Below, in pieces: positions 18,638 through 27,422 of a DNA stretch of 64,000 bases; the stretch's first letter is position 1; each line of letters opens with the position of its first letter. Origin of the DNA: UMGS1484 sp045593325 (GTDB taxonomy: Bacteria > Bacillota > Clostridia > Oscillospirales > Acutalibacteraceae); contig JAZNWL010000008.1 of assembly GCA_045593325.1 (NCBI GenBank), positions 1 to 64,000 on the forward strand, read 5' to 3'. Position numbers and translations under genes: made by a program. The notes below the pieces were generated by a model. It did no database searches. It was not told the origin of the DNA and saw only the letters and a program-made list of their open reading frames with translations.

Positions 18638-19327
18638 ATGAACAATCGTCAAGGGGAAGAATTTTTAGACTTATACCGTCGGTTGGAAACCGCCGCCGAA
18701 AAGCTCATGGGCACCAGCAACCGAAGCAGTTCGGTCATGAACCTTGCCCATCATCGGGATTTTCGGAAATACCGTGACCAACTGGACTATGCCCGTCAGG
18801 TGCGGAATTTACTTTCTCACGAAGCAAAAATCAGCGGGCAATACGGGGTGGTGCCCGGAGATACCCTGATGGACTTTATGGAAAAACTGGTAAACCGCCT
18901 GGAAAATCCCCCAACGGTATTTCAGGTGATGACCCCGGTGAACCGCCTGCTGACCGCCCGCCGGGAACAACGGGTATTGTCCTTAATGGAAGAAATGAAC
19001 CGCCGTGGCCTTTCCCACGTTCCCCTGTTGAAAAACGGGAAGGTGGAAGGCATGTTCAGTGTGGAAACGGTGTTCCAATGGATTTTAGACCAGAACGCAC
19101 CTTTTACCACCGAATGCACCATGGAGCAAGTGTCCCCCTATCTTCCCTTGGGCAAGTGCTACGTTACCGTTGCCCCCACCCTGCTGGTGAACGATGCCAG
19201 GGATCTGTTTGATAAGGCGTATGACCGCAACTGCCAGATCAAGTTATTGTTGGTAACCAAAAACGGCAAGGCGGACAGTTCTTTGATGGGGGTCGTTTCC
19301 CCCTATGACTTATTAGAAAAAGAGTAA
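18638..19327 (+). CDS. CBS-domain-pair protein of unknown function
   Basis: A 229-residue soluble protein. The N-terminal ~90 residues are helical and charged (LDYARQVRNLLSHEAKI resembles HEPN/DUF4145-type RNA- or nucleotide-linked helices, a weak impression). The C-terminal ~140 residues are two CBS motifs: VFQVMTPVNRLLTARREQRVLSLMEEM...HVPLL, and YLPLGKCYVTVAPTLLVNDARDLFDKAYD...LLLVT. CBS pairs usually sense adenosyl ligands such as AMP, ATP or SAM, which is suggestive beside luxS/mtnN, but no partner enzyme domain is present. ATG 18638 follows AAGGAG, 10 nt after the mannosidase. Confidence 0.75.
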   Translation: MNNRQGEEFLDLYRRLETAAEKLMGTSNRSSSVMNLAHHRDFRKYRDQLDYARQVRNLLSHEAKISGQYGVVPGDTLMDFMEKLVNRLENPPTVFQVMTPVNRLLTARREQRVLSLMEEMNRRGLSHVPLLKNGKVEGMFSVETVFQWILDQNAPFTTECTMEQVSPYLPLGKCYVTVAPTLLVNDARDLFDKAYDRNCQIKLLLVTKNGKADSSLMGVVSPYDLLEKE

Positions 19328-19334
19328 ATTTCTT

Positions 19335-19363
19335 TTGACATGGGTATCATACCGATGTATAAT
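19335..19363 (+). promoter_or_regulatory. Consensus sigma-A promoter for ddh
   Basis: TTGACA (19335-19340), 17-bp spacer, TATAAT (19358-19363), a perfect consensus pair 37 nt before the ddh ATG. Confidence 0.92.
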
Positions 19364-19399
19364 ATGTTTCGTAGACCAGAATAAAGGAAGTTTTTTACC

Positions 19400-20383
19400 A
19401 TGAGTATTCGCGTAGGAATTGTTGGTTACGGCAACTTGGGACGGGGCGTGGAATGTGCCATCCGCCAAAATGATGACATGAGCCTGTACGGGGTATTTTC
19501 CCGCAGAGACCCTGCCACCGTTCAAACCTTGACCAACACCCAGGTATTTCACATTGACGATATTTTAAAGCATAAAGACCAGATGGACGTGCTGATTTTG
19601 TGCGGTGGTTCCGCCACCGACCTGCCCACCCAAACCCCCATGCTGGCAGAACATTTTTGCGTAGTGGACAGTTTCGACACCCACGCCAAGATTCCCCAGC
19701 ACTTTGAAGCGGTCAACACCGCCGCCTTGCAGGGTGGCACCGTTGCCATGATTTCGGTGGGGTGGGACCCGGGTCTTTTCTCCTTAAACCGAATGTACGG
19801 GGAAGCCATTTTGCCCAGTGGTAAAGATTACACCTTCTGGGGCAAAGGGGTCAGCCAAGGCCATTCCGACGCCATTCGCCGTATTTCGGGGGTTGTGGAC
19901 GCCCGTCAATACACCATTCCTGTGGAAGAAGCCCTGGAAGCGGTACGAAGCGGGGTAAACCCTGAACTCACCACCCGCCAGAAACACCTGCGGGAATGTT
20001 TTGTGGTGGCTGAAGAAGGGGCAGACCTTGCCCGCATTGAAAAAGAAATTGTTACCATGCCCAACTACTTTGCCGATTACGATACCATTGTTCATTTCAT
20101 TTCCATGGAAGAACTGAAAGCCAATCACAACGGCATTCCCCACGGGGGCTTTGTGATTCGGTGCGGCAAAACGGGACTGAAGGAAGAAAATACCCATATT
20201 ATTGAGTACCGCCTGAAACTGGATTCCAACCCCGAATTTACTTCTTCGGTGTTGGTGGCTTACGCCAGAGCGACGGTGAGAATGAGCAAGGAAGGGTTGA
20301 CCGGTTGCAAAACCGTGCTGGACGTGCCCCCTGCTTACCTTTCCCCTTGCAGTGGCGAAGAATTACGGAAACGGTTACTGTAA
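19400..20383 (+). CDS. ddh: meso-diaminopimelate dehydrogenase
   Basis: NADPH-dependent one-step conversion of tetrahydrodipicolinate and ammonia to meso-DAP for lysine and peptidoglycan. The 327 residues start with the dinucleotide fold VGIVGYGNLGRGVE, carry FSRRD (NADPH phosphate contact region), VVDSFDTHAKIP, the signature SVGWDPGLFSLNRMYGEA, and FWGKGVSQGHSDAIRRI. The length matches Corynebacterium- and Clostridium-type Ddh. It is monocistronic with a perfect promoter. Note that a DapF domain, belonging to the alternative DAP route, is fused to CarB in the same window. Confidence 0.95.
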   Translation: MSIRVGIVGYGNLGRGVECAIRQNDDMSLYGVFSRRDPATVQTLTNTQVFHIDDILKHKDQMDVLILCGGSATDLPTQTPMLAEHFCVVDSFDTHAKIPQHFEAVNTAALQGGTVAMISVGWDPGLFSLNRMYGEAILPSGKDYTFWGKGVSQGHSDAIRRISGVVDARQYTIPVEEALEAVRSGVNPELTTRQKHLRECFVVAEEGADLARIEKEIVTMPNYFADYDTIVHFISMEELKANHNGIPHGGFVIRCGKTGLKEENTHIIEYRLKLDSNPEFTSSVLVAYARATVRMSKEGLTGCKTVLDVPPAYLSPCSGEELRKRLL

Positions 20384-20408
20384 TCACAACCATCATACAA
20401 GACACCGT

Positions 20409-20549
20409 AGACTGTCGATAAAGGCACAGGAACACAGGCACAATTCCAAAAGCAAAAAACAAGTCAAAATCATTGAAAGTGCTGATGATAAGAAAAATTG
20501 GGGAGAATATCGAATTCTCCCCAATTTTGTGCCTATTTGTCATTTTTTT
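20409..20549 (+). repeat. About 140-nt structured element, copy 1 (after ddh)
   Basis: Begins 25 nt after the ddh stop. Parts in order: lead box AGACTGTCGATAA plus AGGCACAGGAAC (20409-20433), about 60 nt of variable sequence, a perfect 15-bp stem with 5-nt loop (20494-20508 with 20514-20528), then GCCTATTTGTCA and seven T (20543-20549). Copy 2 lies on the minus strand at 60122-60259 with the same spacing and compensatory stem changes. The gap 20384-20686 holds no gene. Confidence 0.7.
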
Positions 20550-20622
20550 GACCTCTCGAAGTACCACCGTACGTCTTCGGGTCAAAGAAAATGCCATCCT
20601 GCCCCTTTCTCGAAAGTCTACC

Positions 20623-20688
20623 AGTTTGTCGAAAATTACTTTTTCGACAAACTGCGGTGTATTGCAATCAAGCAATACACCGTTTTTT
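20623..20688 (+). terminator. Two tandem hairpins, the second with a T6 tail
   Basis: The first stem is 13 bp (AGTTTGTCGAAAA with TTTTCGACAAACT, loop TTACT, 20623-20653). The second is an 11-bp stem (CGGTGTATTGC with GCAATACACCG, 20655-20682) followed by TTTTTT. It sits between convergent ddh and rsgA; the T run reaches into the rsgA stop codon. Just upstream (about 20550-20590) is a further imperfect inverted repeat TGACC...CGAAG/CTTCGGGTCA. Confidence 0.75.
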
Positions 20689-21571
20689 AAATTTTATTTT
20701 TGGCTCTCTGCCAGTCTTTAATGGCATCCGCTTCTTTATACATCAGGCGGTAACTGTCCAGGCGGCTTTGGCTGACTTTCCCTTCTGCCACGGCGGCGGC
20801 AACGGCGCAATCCTTTTCCCCCACGTGGTTACAGTCAGCAAAGCGGCAGTTCCCCACAAAGGGCAAGAATTCCGGGAAGGCAAACACCAGGTTTTCTTTA
20901 TAGATCCACTGTACCCGCTCCATATCCAAAGAGGAAAAGCCGGGAGTATCTGCCACCAAGCCTTTTCCAAAGGGGAACAGTTCCACGTGGCGGGTGGTGT
21001 GTCTCCCCCGCCCCAATTTTTTACTGGTTTGCCCGGTTGCCAGGGTAAGGCTGGGGTCAACGGCATTGAGCAAAGAGGATTTTCCTACCCCCGAGTTACC
21101 CGAAAACACGCTGATTCCCTCTTCTGACAGAGATGCCCGCAGTTCTTCCACCCCCTGGCCTGTGGCGGCACAGGCGGTGATGATGGGCATAGGCACGGTT
21201 TTATAAATGTCTTGCAGCCATTCCACCGATGCCAGGTCGGTTTTATTCAGCACTAAAATGGGCTGAATTTCACGGTCAAAGGCAAGGGCGGTCAAGCGGT
21301 CGATCATTAAAGGAACCGGCAGGGGGTCTGCCGCCGAAACAATGAGATACAAACGGTCAATGTTGGCAACGGCAGGCCGTTCCATGAAATTTTTTCGGGG
21401 AAGTATTTGTTCAATTCGTCCTTCTGTTTCCGAGCAAATCACCCGATCCCCCACCAGGGGGGTGGTGTGGGTGTTGCGGAACACCCCACGGGCTTTACAG
21501 GGTAACACCCCGGCTTCGGTTTGCACCCAGTACAGATCTGCCAGGGTTTTTACGATACTGCCTTCTACCAT
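20687..21571 (-). CDS. rsgA: Ribosome small-subunit biogenesis GTPase RsgA
   Basis: Circularly permuted GTPase that checks late 30S maturation. The 294-residue protein has an N-terminal OB fold (SIVKTLADLYWVQ...CKARGVFR), then G4 LNKTDL before G1 GNSGVGKSSLLNAV and G3 DTPGFSS, the permuted order diagnostic of RsgA, and a C-terminal zinc knuckle CRFADCNHVGEKDC. ATG 21571 starts 1 nt after the prkC stop, so upstream in-frame codons inside prkC are rejected. It is the last gene of the long yicC-rsgA operon. Confidence 0.95.
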   Translation of the reverse strand: MVEGSIVKTLADLYWVQTEAGVLPCKARGVFRNTHTTPLVGDRVICSETEGRIEQILPRKNFMERPAVANIDRLYLIVSAADPLPVPLMIDRLTALAFDREIQPILVLNKTDLASVEWLQDIYKTVPMPIITACAATGQGVEELRASLSEEGISVFSGNSGVGKSSLLNAVDPSLTLATGQTSKKLGRGRHTTRHVELFPFGKGLVADTPGFSSLDMERVQWIYKENLVFAFPEFLPFVGNCRFADCNHVGEKDCAVAAAVAEGKVSQSRLDSYRLMYKEADAIKDWQRAKNKI

Positions 21572-21572
21572 A

Positions 21573-23606
21573 TTATTCCACGGTGCTTTCCGCAGGGCTT
21601 TCCTGGGAAGGAACATCGGAAGTAACATCAGCCAGTACCGAACCGTCTAAGGGGAAGATTTTATTTTTGGAATATTCCCCGGTATCAAAGTTCACCCGAT
21701 ATTCGATATAATTCACGTCGCTGTATTTCACCATGACGGTGGAAATGCTTTCAGAGAAATCTGCCAGGGTACGGCTGAGGGTGAATTTCAATTCTCTTGC
21801 CCCCGATTGACCAACCGACAAAGCGGTGGGGTCGATTTCCCCGGAATTGTAAATGCGTTTGCCGTTATAGTATACAGTGGCGGTAAATACTTTTTGGGCT
21901 TCGTCGGGCACGGGAAGATAAATATTGACTGCGCTACCGCTGCTGATGACCAGATCCACGGTGAAACCGCTTTGCACTTCGGTACCCTTGGTAACCCCTT
22001 GGGAAATAACGTAACCTGCGGCGTATTCCTGGCTTTCTTGTTTGGTGATTCTGCCCACGGTCAGGCCGTCGCTTTCAATTTGCCGTTTGGCAACTTCTTC
22101 GGTCATCCCTACGTAGTCACCTGCCATCACCAATTTGGTGGGAGCCCCTTTGCTGACGTAGATATCCACCACGGTTTCGGGGGTGATGGGACTTCCTGCG
22201 GCGGGGTCGGTTGTCACAACAAAGCCTGCGGCAATCTCGTCACTAAAGGCTTCGATGGTGCGATATTGAATCCCCAGGGCATCTAAGTTGCCTGTAACGG
22301 TGGTAATGTTATAGTTGCTGTAATCTTCCAAAGTCTGGGATTTTGCACCCAAACTTACTTTTACCACGATTTCCCGATTGCCCCGTAAAATTCTGCCTTC
22401 TTCGGGGGTTTGTTGCATAATTTGACCGGCTTCGTATTGGGTGGAATATTCGGTTCCCCCGGGAATGATGGAGAACTCTTTATAGGCTTCATCGGTAATG
22501 ACTTCGTTATACACTTTTCCCAGCAGGTTGGGGCAGGTTTCGGAAGAAGAGGAGGAAGCAAAGGGACCAAAGCCGAAGAGTTTGCCTGCCAACACCAGAC
22601 CGATGACCCCCACAGCCAGCACGATGGCAACGGTGATGCCGATGAGTACTGCCATTAAGGGAGATTTTTTATCATCTTCGGCGGGTTCTTCCACAGGGGC
22701 GGAAGGAACGTCACTGCCGGTGGACACAAACTTGGTGGGAGAGGGGTCCACAAAATATTTGTATTCAAACTGAATGGAAGGATTGAGTTTGAATTGTTCC
22801 ATGTCTTTCAGCATTTCCGCAGCCGACTGATACCGTTGGTTGCGGTTCTTTTGCATGGCGCGAAGAATGATTTCTTCCAAACCCTCGGGAATGGTAGGAT
22901 TGATGGTGCGGGGTTTGGCGGGTTCGTTTTGCAGTTGCATAATGGCCACCGACACGGCATTTTCCGCGTCAAAGGGCAAACGGCCTGTCAACATTTCATA
23001 CAACAGAACCCCCACCGAATACAGGTCGGTTTTTTCGTCGGTAACTTCCCCACGGGCTTGTTCCGGGGAGATATAATGTACCGAACCGATGGCTTTATCG
23101 GTCATGGTGCGATGTTCACTGCGGGAAAAACGGGCAATACCGAAGTCGGTTACTTTAATGGTACCGTCGGGCAGTAACATCATATTCTGGGGTTTGATAT
23201 CCCGATGCACAATGCCTTTATCGTGGGCATGTTGCAGAGCTTTTAATACCTGTTCGGCAAAATGCAAGGCATCTTTCCAACGAATGGTGCCTTGGCTTTT
23301 GATGTATTCTTTCAGGGTGATGCCGTCGATATGTTCCATGACGATATACTGAATTCTGTCCCCCAAACCAACGTCGTAAACCTTTACAATATTGGGGTGG
23401 GAAAGCACCGCAATGGCTTTGGACTCGTTTTTAAAACGACGGCGGAATTCCTGGTTTTCCAAAAGTTCCTCTTTCAAAATTTTCACAGCAACCAGGCGGT
23501 CGTCGATGGTATCGTAGGCTTTGTATACCACAGCCATGCCTCCAACGCCGATGATCTCCCGAATTTCATAGCGGCCGTCCAGCCGTTTTCCTACATATTT
23601 ATCCAT
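21573..23606 (-). CDS. prkC: PASTA-domain Ser/Thr protein kinase PrkC
   Basis: Membrane kinase that senses muropeptides or lipid II outside the cell and phosphorylates cytoplasmic targets controlling growth, wall synthesis or spore germination. The kinase domain covers residues 12-272 with Lys42 (VAVKIL), HRD at 134-136 and DFG at 154-156. One membrane helix lies at about 319-340. Three PASTA-like repeats follow, the first starting CPNLLGKVYNEVI. The C-terminal ~130 residues are a Ser/Thr-rich beta domain (VNIYLPVPDEAQKVFTATVYYNGKRIYN), a common Clostridial extension. It sits 14 nt after prpC, its partner phosphatase. Confidence 0.95.
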   Translation of the reverse strand: MDKYVGKRLDGRYEIREIIGVGGMAVVYKAYDTIDDRLVAVKILKEELLENQEFRRRFKNESKAIAVLSHPNIVKVYDVGLGDRIQYIVMEHIDGITLKEYIKSQGTIRWKDALHFAEQVLKALQHAHDKGIVHRDIKPQNMMLLPDGTIKVTDFGIARFSRSEHRTMTDKAIGSVHYISPEQARGEVTDEKTDLYSVGVLLYEMLTGRLPFDAENAVSVAIMQLQNEPAKPRTINPTIPEGLEEIILRAMQKNRNQRYQSAAEMLKDMEQFKLNPSIQFEYKYFVDPSPTKFVSTGSDVPSAPVEEPAEDDKKSPLMAVLIGITVAIVLAVGVIGLVLAGKLFGFGPFASSSSSETCPNLLGKVYNEVITDEAYKEFSIIPGGTEYSTQYEAGQIMQQTPEEGRILRGNREIVVKVSLGAKSQTLEDYSNYNITTVTGNLDALGIQYRTIEAFSDEIAAGFVVTTDPAAGSPITPETVVDIYVSKGAPTKLVMAGDYVGMTEEVAKRQIESDGLTVGRITKQESQEYAAGYVISQGVTKGTEVQSGFTVDLVISSGSAVNIYLPVPDEAQKVFTATVYYNGKRIYNSGEIDPTALSVGQSGARELKFTLSRTLADFSESISTVMVKYSDVNYIEYRVNFDTGEYSKNKIFPLDGSVLADVTSDVPSQESPAESTVE

Positions 23607-23620
23607 ATCTTTATCCTCCC

Positions 23621-24349
23621 TTATTGCAAAATGGTAACAACGGTGATGTTATCTCCGCCGCCTTTTTCATTGGCAAGTTCCACTAATTTTTCCGCCCGCT
23701 CCACAAAGGGATGGGTGTTGATGATCTCTTCCATTTCGGAACATTCCACGTATCCCGAAAGACCGTCGGTACAAAGGAGAAGCCCTTCTCCCTTTTCCAG
23801 GTCCAGTTCGTTATAGTCCACCTCTAACAGTTCCGAGACCCCCAAAGCACGGGTGATCACGTTTCTGCGGGGATGTTCCCTGGCTTCTTCTTCGGTGAGT
23901 TTTCCTTGTTCCACCAAGCTTTGCACAATGGAATGGTCCCTGGTGATCTGGGTGAGTTTTCCTTCTTTTAAATAATAGGCGCGACTGTCCCCCGCGTGGA
24001 CGATGTGAGCGGTGCCGTCGGCAATTAACACAAGGACAATGGTGGTGCCCATGCCCGCCAGGGTTTCCACTGAGTTGGACATATCAAACACGTTGATATT
24101 GGCGGCGGCTACCACCGATTTTAACAGATTACAGATGGAATTGGCGCCCATTCCCGGTCGCCAGGACGATGCGATTTTTTCCGACACGGTTTTCACCGCC
24201 GTGCGGGAAGCAATGTTCCCTCCGTTGGCACCGCCCATACCGTCGCAAACCACACCCCAGGCAACACCCCCGGGCAGTTCGCCCACGGCATAACAGTCCT
24301 GGTTGGACCGCCGAACCTTACCAATGTCGGTTTTACAGGCAAATTTCAT
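23621..24349 (-). CDS. prpC: PP2C-family protein phosphatase PrpC
   Basis: Mn-dependent Ser/Thr phosphatase that reverses PrkC phosphorylation. The 242-residue PPM fold shows SNQDCYAV, the metal-binding DGMGGANGG, GDSRAYYL, DHSIVQSLVEQGKL, TDGLSGYV and GGGDNITVV. ATG 24349 is selected because GAGG sits five bases before it; the open frame extends further into rlmN without homology. The rlmN-prpC-prkC-rsgA order is the standard Firmicute arrangement. Confidence 0.95.
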   Translation of the reverse strand: MKFACKTDIGKVRRSNQDCYAVGELPGGVAWGVVCDGMGGANGGNIASRTAVKTVSEKIASSWRPGMGANSICNLLKSVVAAANINVFDMSNSVETLAGMGTTIVLVLIADGTAHIVHAGDSRAYYLKEGKLTQITRDHSIVQSLVEQGKLTEEEAREHPRRNVITRALGVSELLEVDYNELDLEKGEGLLLCTDGLSGYVECSEMEEIINTHPFVERAEKLVELANEKGGGDNITVVTILQ

Positions 24350-24356
24350 CTGTTCC

Positions 24357-25385
24357 TCACCCCTTACTTTGTGAAGTATTTCGTAGTTGACCGCAGGAAG
24401 CATTGATATCGCTCCCCAGGGTACGGCGAATGGTGGCGTTTAAGCCATAGTCGCATACTATTTTCTGAAATTCCATAGCCACCTGTTTACAGGCCCCTGC
24501 ATGGGTCTTTCCCGGCACAGGGTTGGCAGGAATCAAGTTGACATGGCAAAGCATTCCTTTTAATTTTGCCGCCAATTCCTTGGCGCAGGCGGGGGTGTCG
24601 TTGACCCCGTCAATTAAAATATATTCAAAGGAAATGCGTCTTCCTGTGGTTTTGGTGTAGGAACGGCAAGCATCCAGCAACGCGTCCACGTTCCATTTTT
24701 TATTTACAGGCATTAAGGGAGTCCGAATTTGGTCGTTGGGGGCGTGGAGAGAAACCGAAAGGGTGATCTGGCTGTTTTTTTGTTCCAGGTCCTGAATTTT
24801 ATCCACCACGCCGCAGGTGGAAAGGGAGATATGGCGGGCGCCGATGTTCAAATGATCGTCCGCCGTAACCAATTCCAGAAACCGCAGGGTATTTTCATAA
24901 TTGTCCAGGGGTTCCCCCATGCCCATAAGCACCAGGTTGGAAATGCGGACGTCCAGATCCCGCTGGGCGGCAGTAATTTGGGAAAGAATTTCCCCTGCCG
25001 TTAAATTGCGGATGAGCCCGCCCATACCTGTGGCACAAAAAGCGCACCCCATACGGCACCCCACCTGGGTGGAAAGACACATGGAGTAGCCGTGGTGATA
25101 GTGCATCACCACCCCTTCCACACAGTGACCGTCGGAAAGTTCAAATAAATATTTCACCGTACCGTCCAACCGGGAAACCAGTTTACGGCACACCTTGGCA
25201 TAGGTTAAGGCATATTGTTCCGAAAGGGTATGGCGAAAGGCTTTGGGAAGATTGGTCATTTCCTCGAAACTTTCCACCCCTTTTGCCAGCCATTCATACA
25301 CCTGTTTGGCACGAAAGGCAGGAACACCAAGGCTTTTGAACGCCTCTGCCAGTTCCTGCAGAGTCATGGATTTGATGTCTTGCAC
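24357..25385 (-). CDS. rlmN: Dual-specificity 23S rRNA/tRNA adenine-C2 methyltransferase RlmN
   Basis: Radical-SAM enzyme that makes m2A2503 in 23S rRNA and m2A37 in some tRNAs. The 342-residue protein begins (V/M)QDIKSMTLQELAEAF, matching the family N-terminus, so I take the GTG at 25385, one base after the rsmB stop. The cluster motif is CRMGCAFC (CxxxCxxC), followed by GGLIRNLTAGEI, LMGMGEPLDNY, HISLSTCGVV and SVSLHAPND. Near the C-terminus TIRRTLGSDINASCGQL holds the second catalytic cysteine. Confidence 0.96.
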   Translation of the reverse strand: MQDIKSMTLQELAEAFKSLGVPAFRAKQVYEWLAKGVESFEEMTNLPKAFRHTLSEQYALTYAKVCRKLVSRLDGTVKYLFELSDGHCVEGVVMHYHHGYSMCLSTQVGCRMGCAFCATGMGGLIRNLTAGEILSQITAAQRDLDVRISNLVLMGMGEPLDNYENTLRFLELVTADDHLNIGARHISLSTCGVVDKIQDLEQKNSQITLSVSLHAPNDQIRTPLMPVNKKWNVDALLDACRSYTKTTGRRISFEYILIDGVNDTPACAKELAAKLKGMLCHVNLIPANPVPGKTHAGACKQVAMEFQKIVCDYGLNATIRRTLGSDINASCGQLRNTSQSKG

Positions 25386-25386
25386 C

Positions 25387-26709
25387 TTATTCCGCCTTTC
25401 TGACTGCCCCCACAAAGAATCCGTCGGTTCCGTGTACCTGGGGCAATAAATTGATATAATGTGGTTCTTCCCCCAACACCCGCTGAAGTTCCGGCAAAAT
25501 AGGGTAAGGTTCCAAAGTTTCGTGCTCCGCAAGAAGACGGGCAAGATTTTCTTCATTCTCTTTGGGGTTTAAGGTACAGGTGGAAAACACCAGCACCCCG
25601 CCTGCTTTCAGGCTGTTCAGGCTGTTACACAACATACCATATTGCATAGCGGGGAAATTGTCAAGAGAGGTTACAATTTTGTAACGAATTTCAGGCTTTC
25701 TGCCCAAAACACCCAGCCCCGAACAGGGCAAATCGCACAAAATGCGGTCGAATTCCCCAATCGCTTCCGAACTGTTGGCATCCCGCAGGGTGGGTTTCAT
25801 ACAGGAAAAGCCCAAACGGGTTGCCCCTTGTTCCATAAGTTTTATTTTATGGTCATACAAATCGCAGGAGAGCAATTCCCCTGTATTTTCCATCATACCT
25901 GCCAGGGTAAAGGATTTTCCCCCGGGGGCGGCACAAACGTCCAACACCCGCATCCCCGGTTTGACCCCCAACGCCTGACAGCAATAGCCCGAGGCAGGGT
26001 CCTGGGCATAAAACAGCCCTTGTTCATAGGCTTTGGTGCCAAAGGGGTTGCCCCCTGACACCACTTGCAGAGTGTTTTCAAAGGAAGCAAGCCGGGTTTG
26101 AATTCCTTCTTCTTCCAGAAGTTCCCGTACTGTTTCGGGGTTGGTTTTCAAAGGATTGACCCGCAGATACAAGGGTCTTCCCCCTACAAATGCCGAAAGG
26201 AGTTCTTGGGTGACCTTGTTCCCGTAATGGGTTATGTAATGGGTCACCAGATGTTCCGGCACCGAATATTTCACCGAAAGGGCGGTTTGAGGGGGTAAGG
26301 TTTCCAGACCTTTCAGGGTATTTCCGCCCCGTTGCACCGCCCGAAGCACCCCGTTGACAAAGGGGGCTAAAGAGCGAAAGGGAGAATTTTTCACAAGAGA
26401 AACCGTTTCGTTTATGGCGGCATGGGGAGCTACCCCTTCCATAAACTGCAGTTGATACACCCCCATACGCAGGGCGCACCGCACCAAGGGTTTCATTTTT
26501 TTGGTTTTCACTTTGGAATAGGTATTCAGGATATGATCCAGGGTAATCTGCCGTTCCAACACCCCATAAAACAGGGTGGTGGCAAAGGCGGAGCCACCCT
26601 CTTTCAGGTTGGCTTTTTCCAGGGCATTGCTCAGCACCAGGTTAGAATAGCCACCGTCCTGTTCCACCCGAAGCAGGGCAGAAAGCACCAATTTTCGTTC
26701 CTGTGACAT
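25387..26709 (-). CDS. rsmB: 16S rRNA cytosine-967 C5-methyltransferase RsmB
   Basis: SAM-dependent methylation of C967 in 16S rRNA. The 440-residue protein has the N-terminal NusB-like helical domain (RKLVLSALLRVEQDGGYSNLVLSNAL) and the C-terminal Sun domain with LDVCAAPGGKSFTLA, DLPCSGLGVLGRKPEIRY and FSTCTLNPKENE (catalytic Cys). It is translationally close to both neighbours (3 nt after the metallopeptidase gene, 1 nt before rlmN). Confidence 0.95.
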   Translation of the reverse strand: MSQERKLVLSALLRVEQDGGYSNLVLSNALEKANLKEGGSAFATTLFYGVLERQITLDHILNTYSKVKTKKMKPLVRCALRMGVYQLQFMEGVAPHAAINETVSLVKNSPFRSLAPFVNGVLRAVQRGGNTLKGLETLPPQTALSVKYSVPEHLVTHYITHYGNKVTQELLSAFVGGRPLYLRVNPLKTNPETVRELLEEEGIQTRLASFENTLQVVSGGNPFGTKAYEQGLFYAQDPASGYCCQALGVKPGMRVLDVCAAPGGKSFTLAGMMENTGELLSCDLYDHKIKLMEQGATRLGFSCMKPTLRDANSSEAIGEFDRILCDLPCSGLGVLGRKPEIRYKIVTSLDNFPAMQYGMLCNSLNSLKAGGVLVFSTCTLNPKENEENLARLLAEHETLEPYPILPELQRVLGEEPHYINLLPQVHGTDGFFVGAVRKAE

Positions 26710-26712
26710 GAT

Positions 26713-27408
26713 CTATCTCCTTCGATTGCCCGAAAACCGCATCACATAATAAAGCAGTTGCATAACGCTTTGGGCAAGGGCGGCAACGTAGGTGAAAGCG
26801 GCGGCGGTGAGCACCTTTCTAGCACCGCTTTCTTCTTCACGAGAAAACAGATTGCTACTGCGGATAAACGCCATGGCACGGCGGCTGGCATTGAATTCCA
26901 CAGGCAGAGTGACCAGTTGAAACAAGGTGGCGGTGGCGAAAAAGATCAGCCCTAAATTCACCAGGGCAAAGGCGTTCATCACCGCACCGATAAGAATCAG
27001 CGGCAAAGCCAAAGATGCCCCGATATTACAAACCGGAACCAGGGCGGTACGGATCTTAATGGGCAAATACCCTTTGGCATGTTGCACCGCGTGGCCTGCT
27101 TCATGGGCGGCAATGCCCACGGCGGCAACCGAGGTAGAGTCGTACACCCCTTCGCTTAAATTGATGACCTTTTGGGTGGGATGGTAATGGTCACTCATTT
27201 TGCCCCCTACCCGGCAAACCTGCACGTCCGAGATGCCGTTTTGCCGCAAAATGGCTTCTGCCACTTCTTTGCCTGTCACCCGCTGATGGGTGGCAATTTT
27301 GCTGTACCCGTTATAGCGGGCCGACACCAAAAGCTGGGCAAACAACACCAGCAAAATGGCAGGAATCATATAAAGATAATAACTGTAATAGCCGTAAGTC
27401 AGCCACAT
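26713..27408 (-). CDS. YugP-type zinc metallopeptidase, membrane-bound
   Basis: A 231-residue integral membrane protein of the YugP/DUF2268-like neutral zinc metallopeptidase family. The zinc motif HEAGHAVQH lies near residue 100, preceded by DHYHPTQKVINLSEGVYDSTSVAAVGIAAHE. Hydrophobic helices are at the N-terminus (MIPAILLVLFAQLLV) and in the middle (SLALPLILIGAVMNAFALVNLGLIFFATATLFQLV). This gene usually sits between fmt and rsmB in Clostridia, as here. Substrate unknown. Confidence 0.88.
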   Translation of the reverse strand: MWLTYGYYSYYLYMIPAILLVLFAQLLVSARYNGYSKIATHQRVTGKEVAEAILRQNGISDVQVCRVGGKMSDHYHPTQKVINLSEGVYDSTSVAAVGIAAHEAGHAVQHAKGYLPIKIRTALVPVCNIGASLALPLILIGAVMNAFALVNLGLIFFATATLFQLVTLPVEFNASRRAMAFIRSSNLFSREEESGARKVLTAAAFTYVAALAQSVMQLLYYVMRFSGNRRR

Positions 27409-27422
27409 ACTGTTTTCAACCT

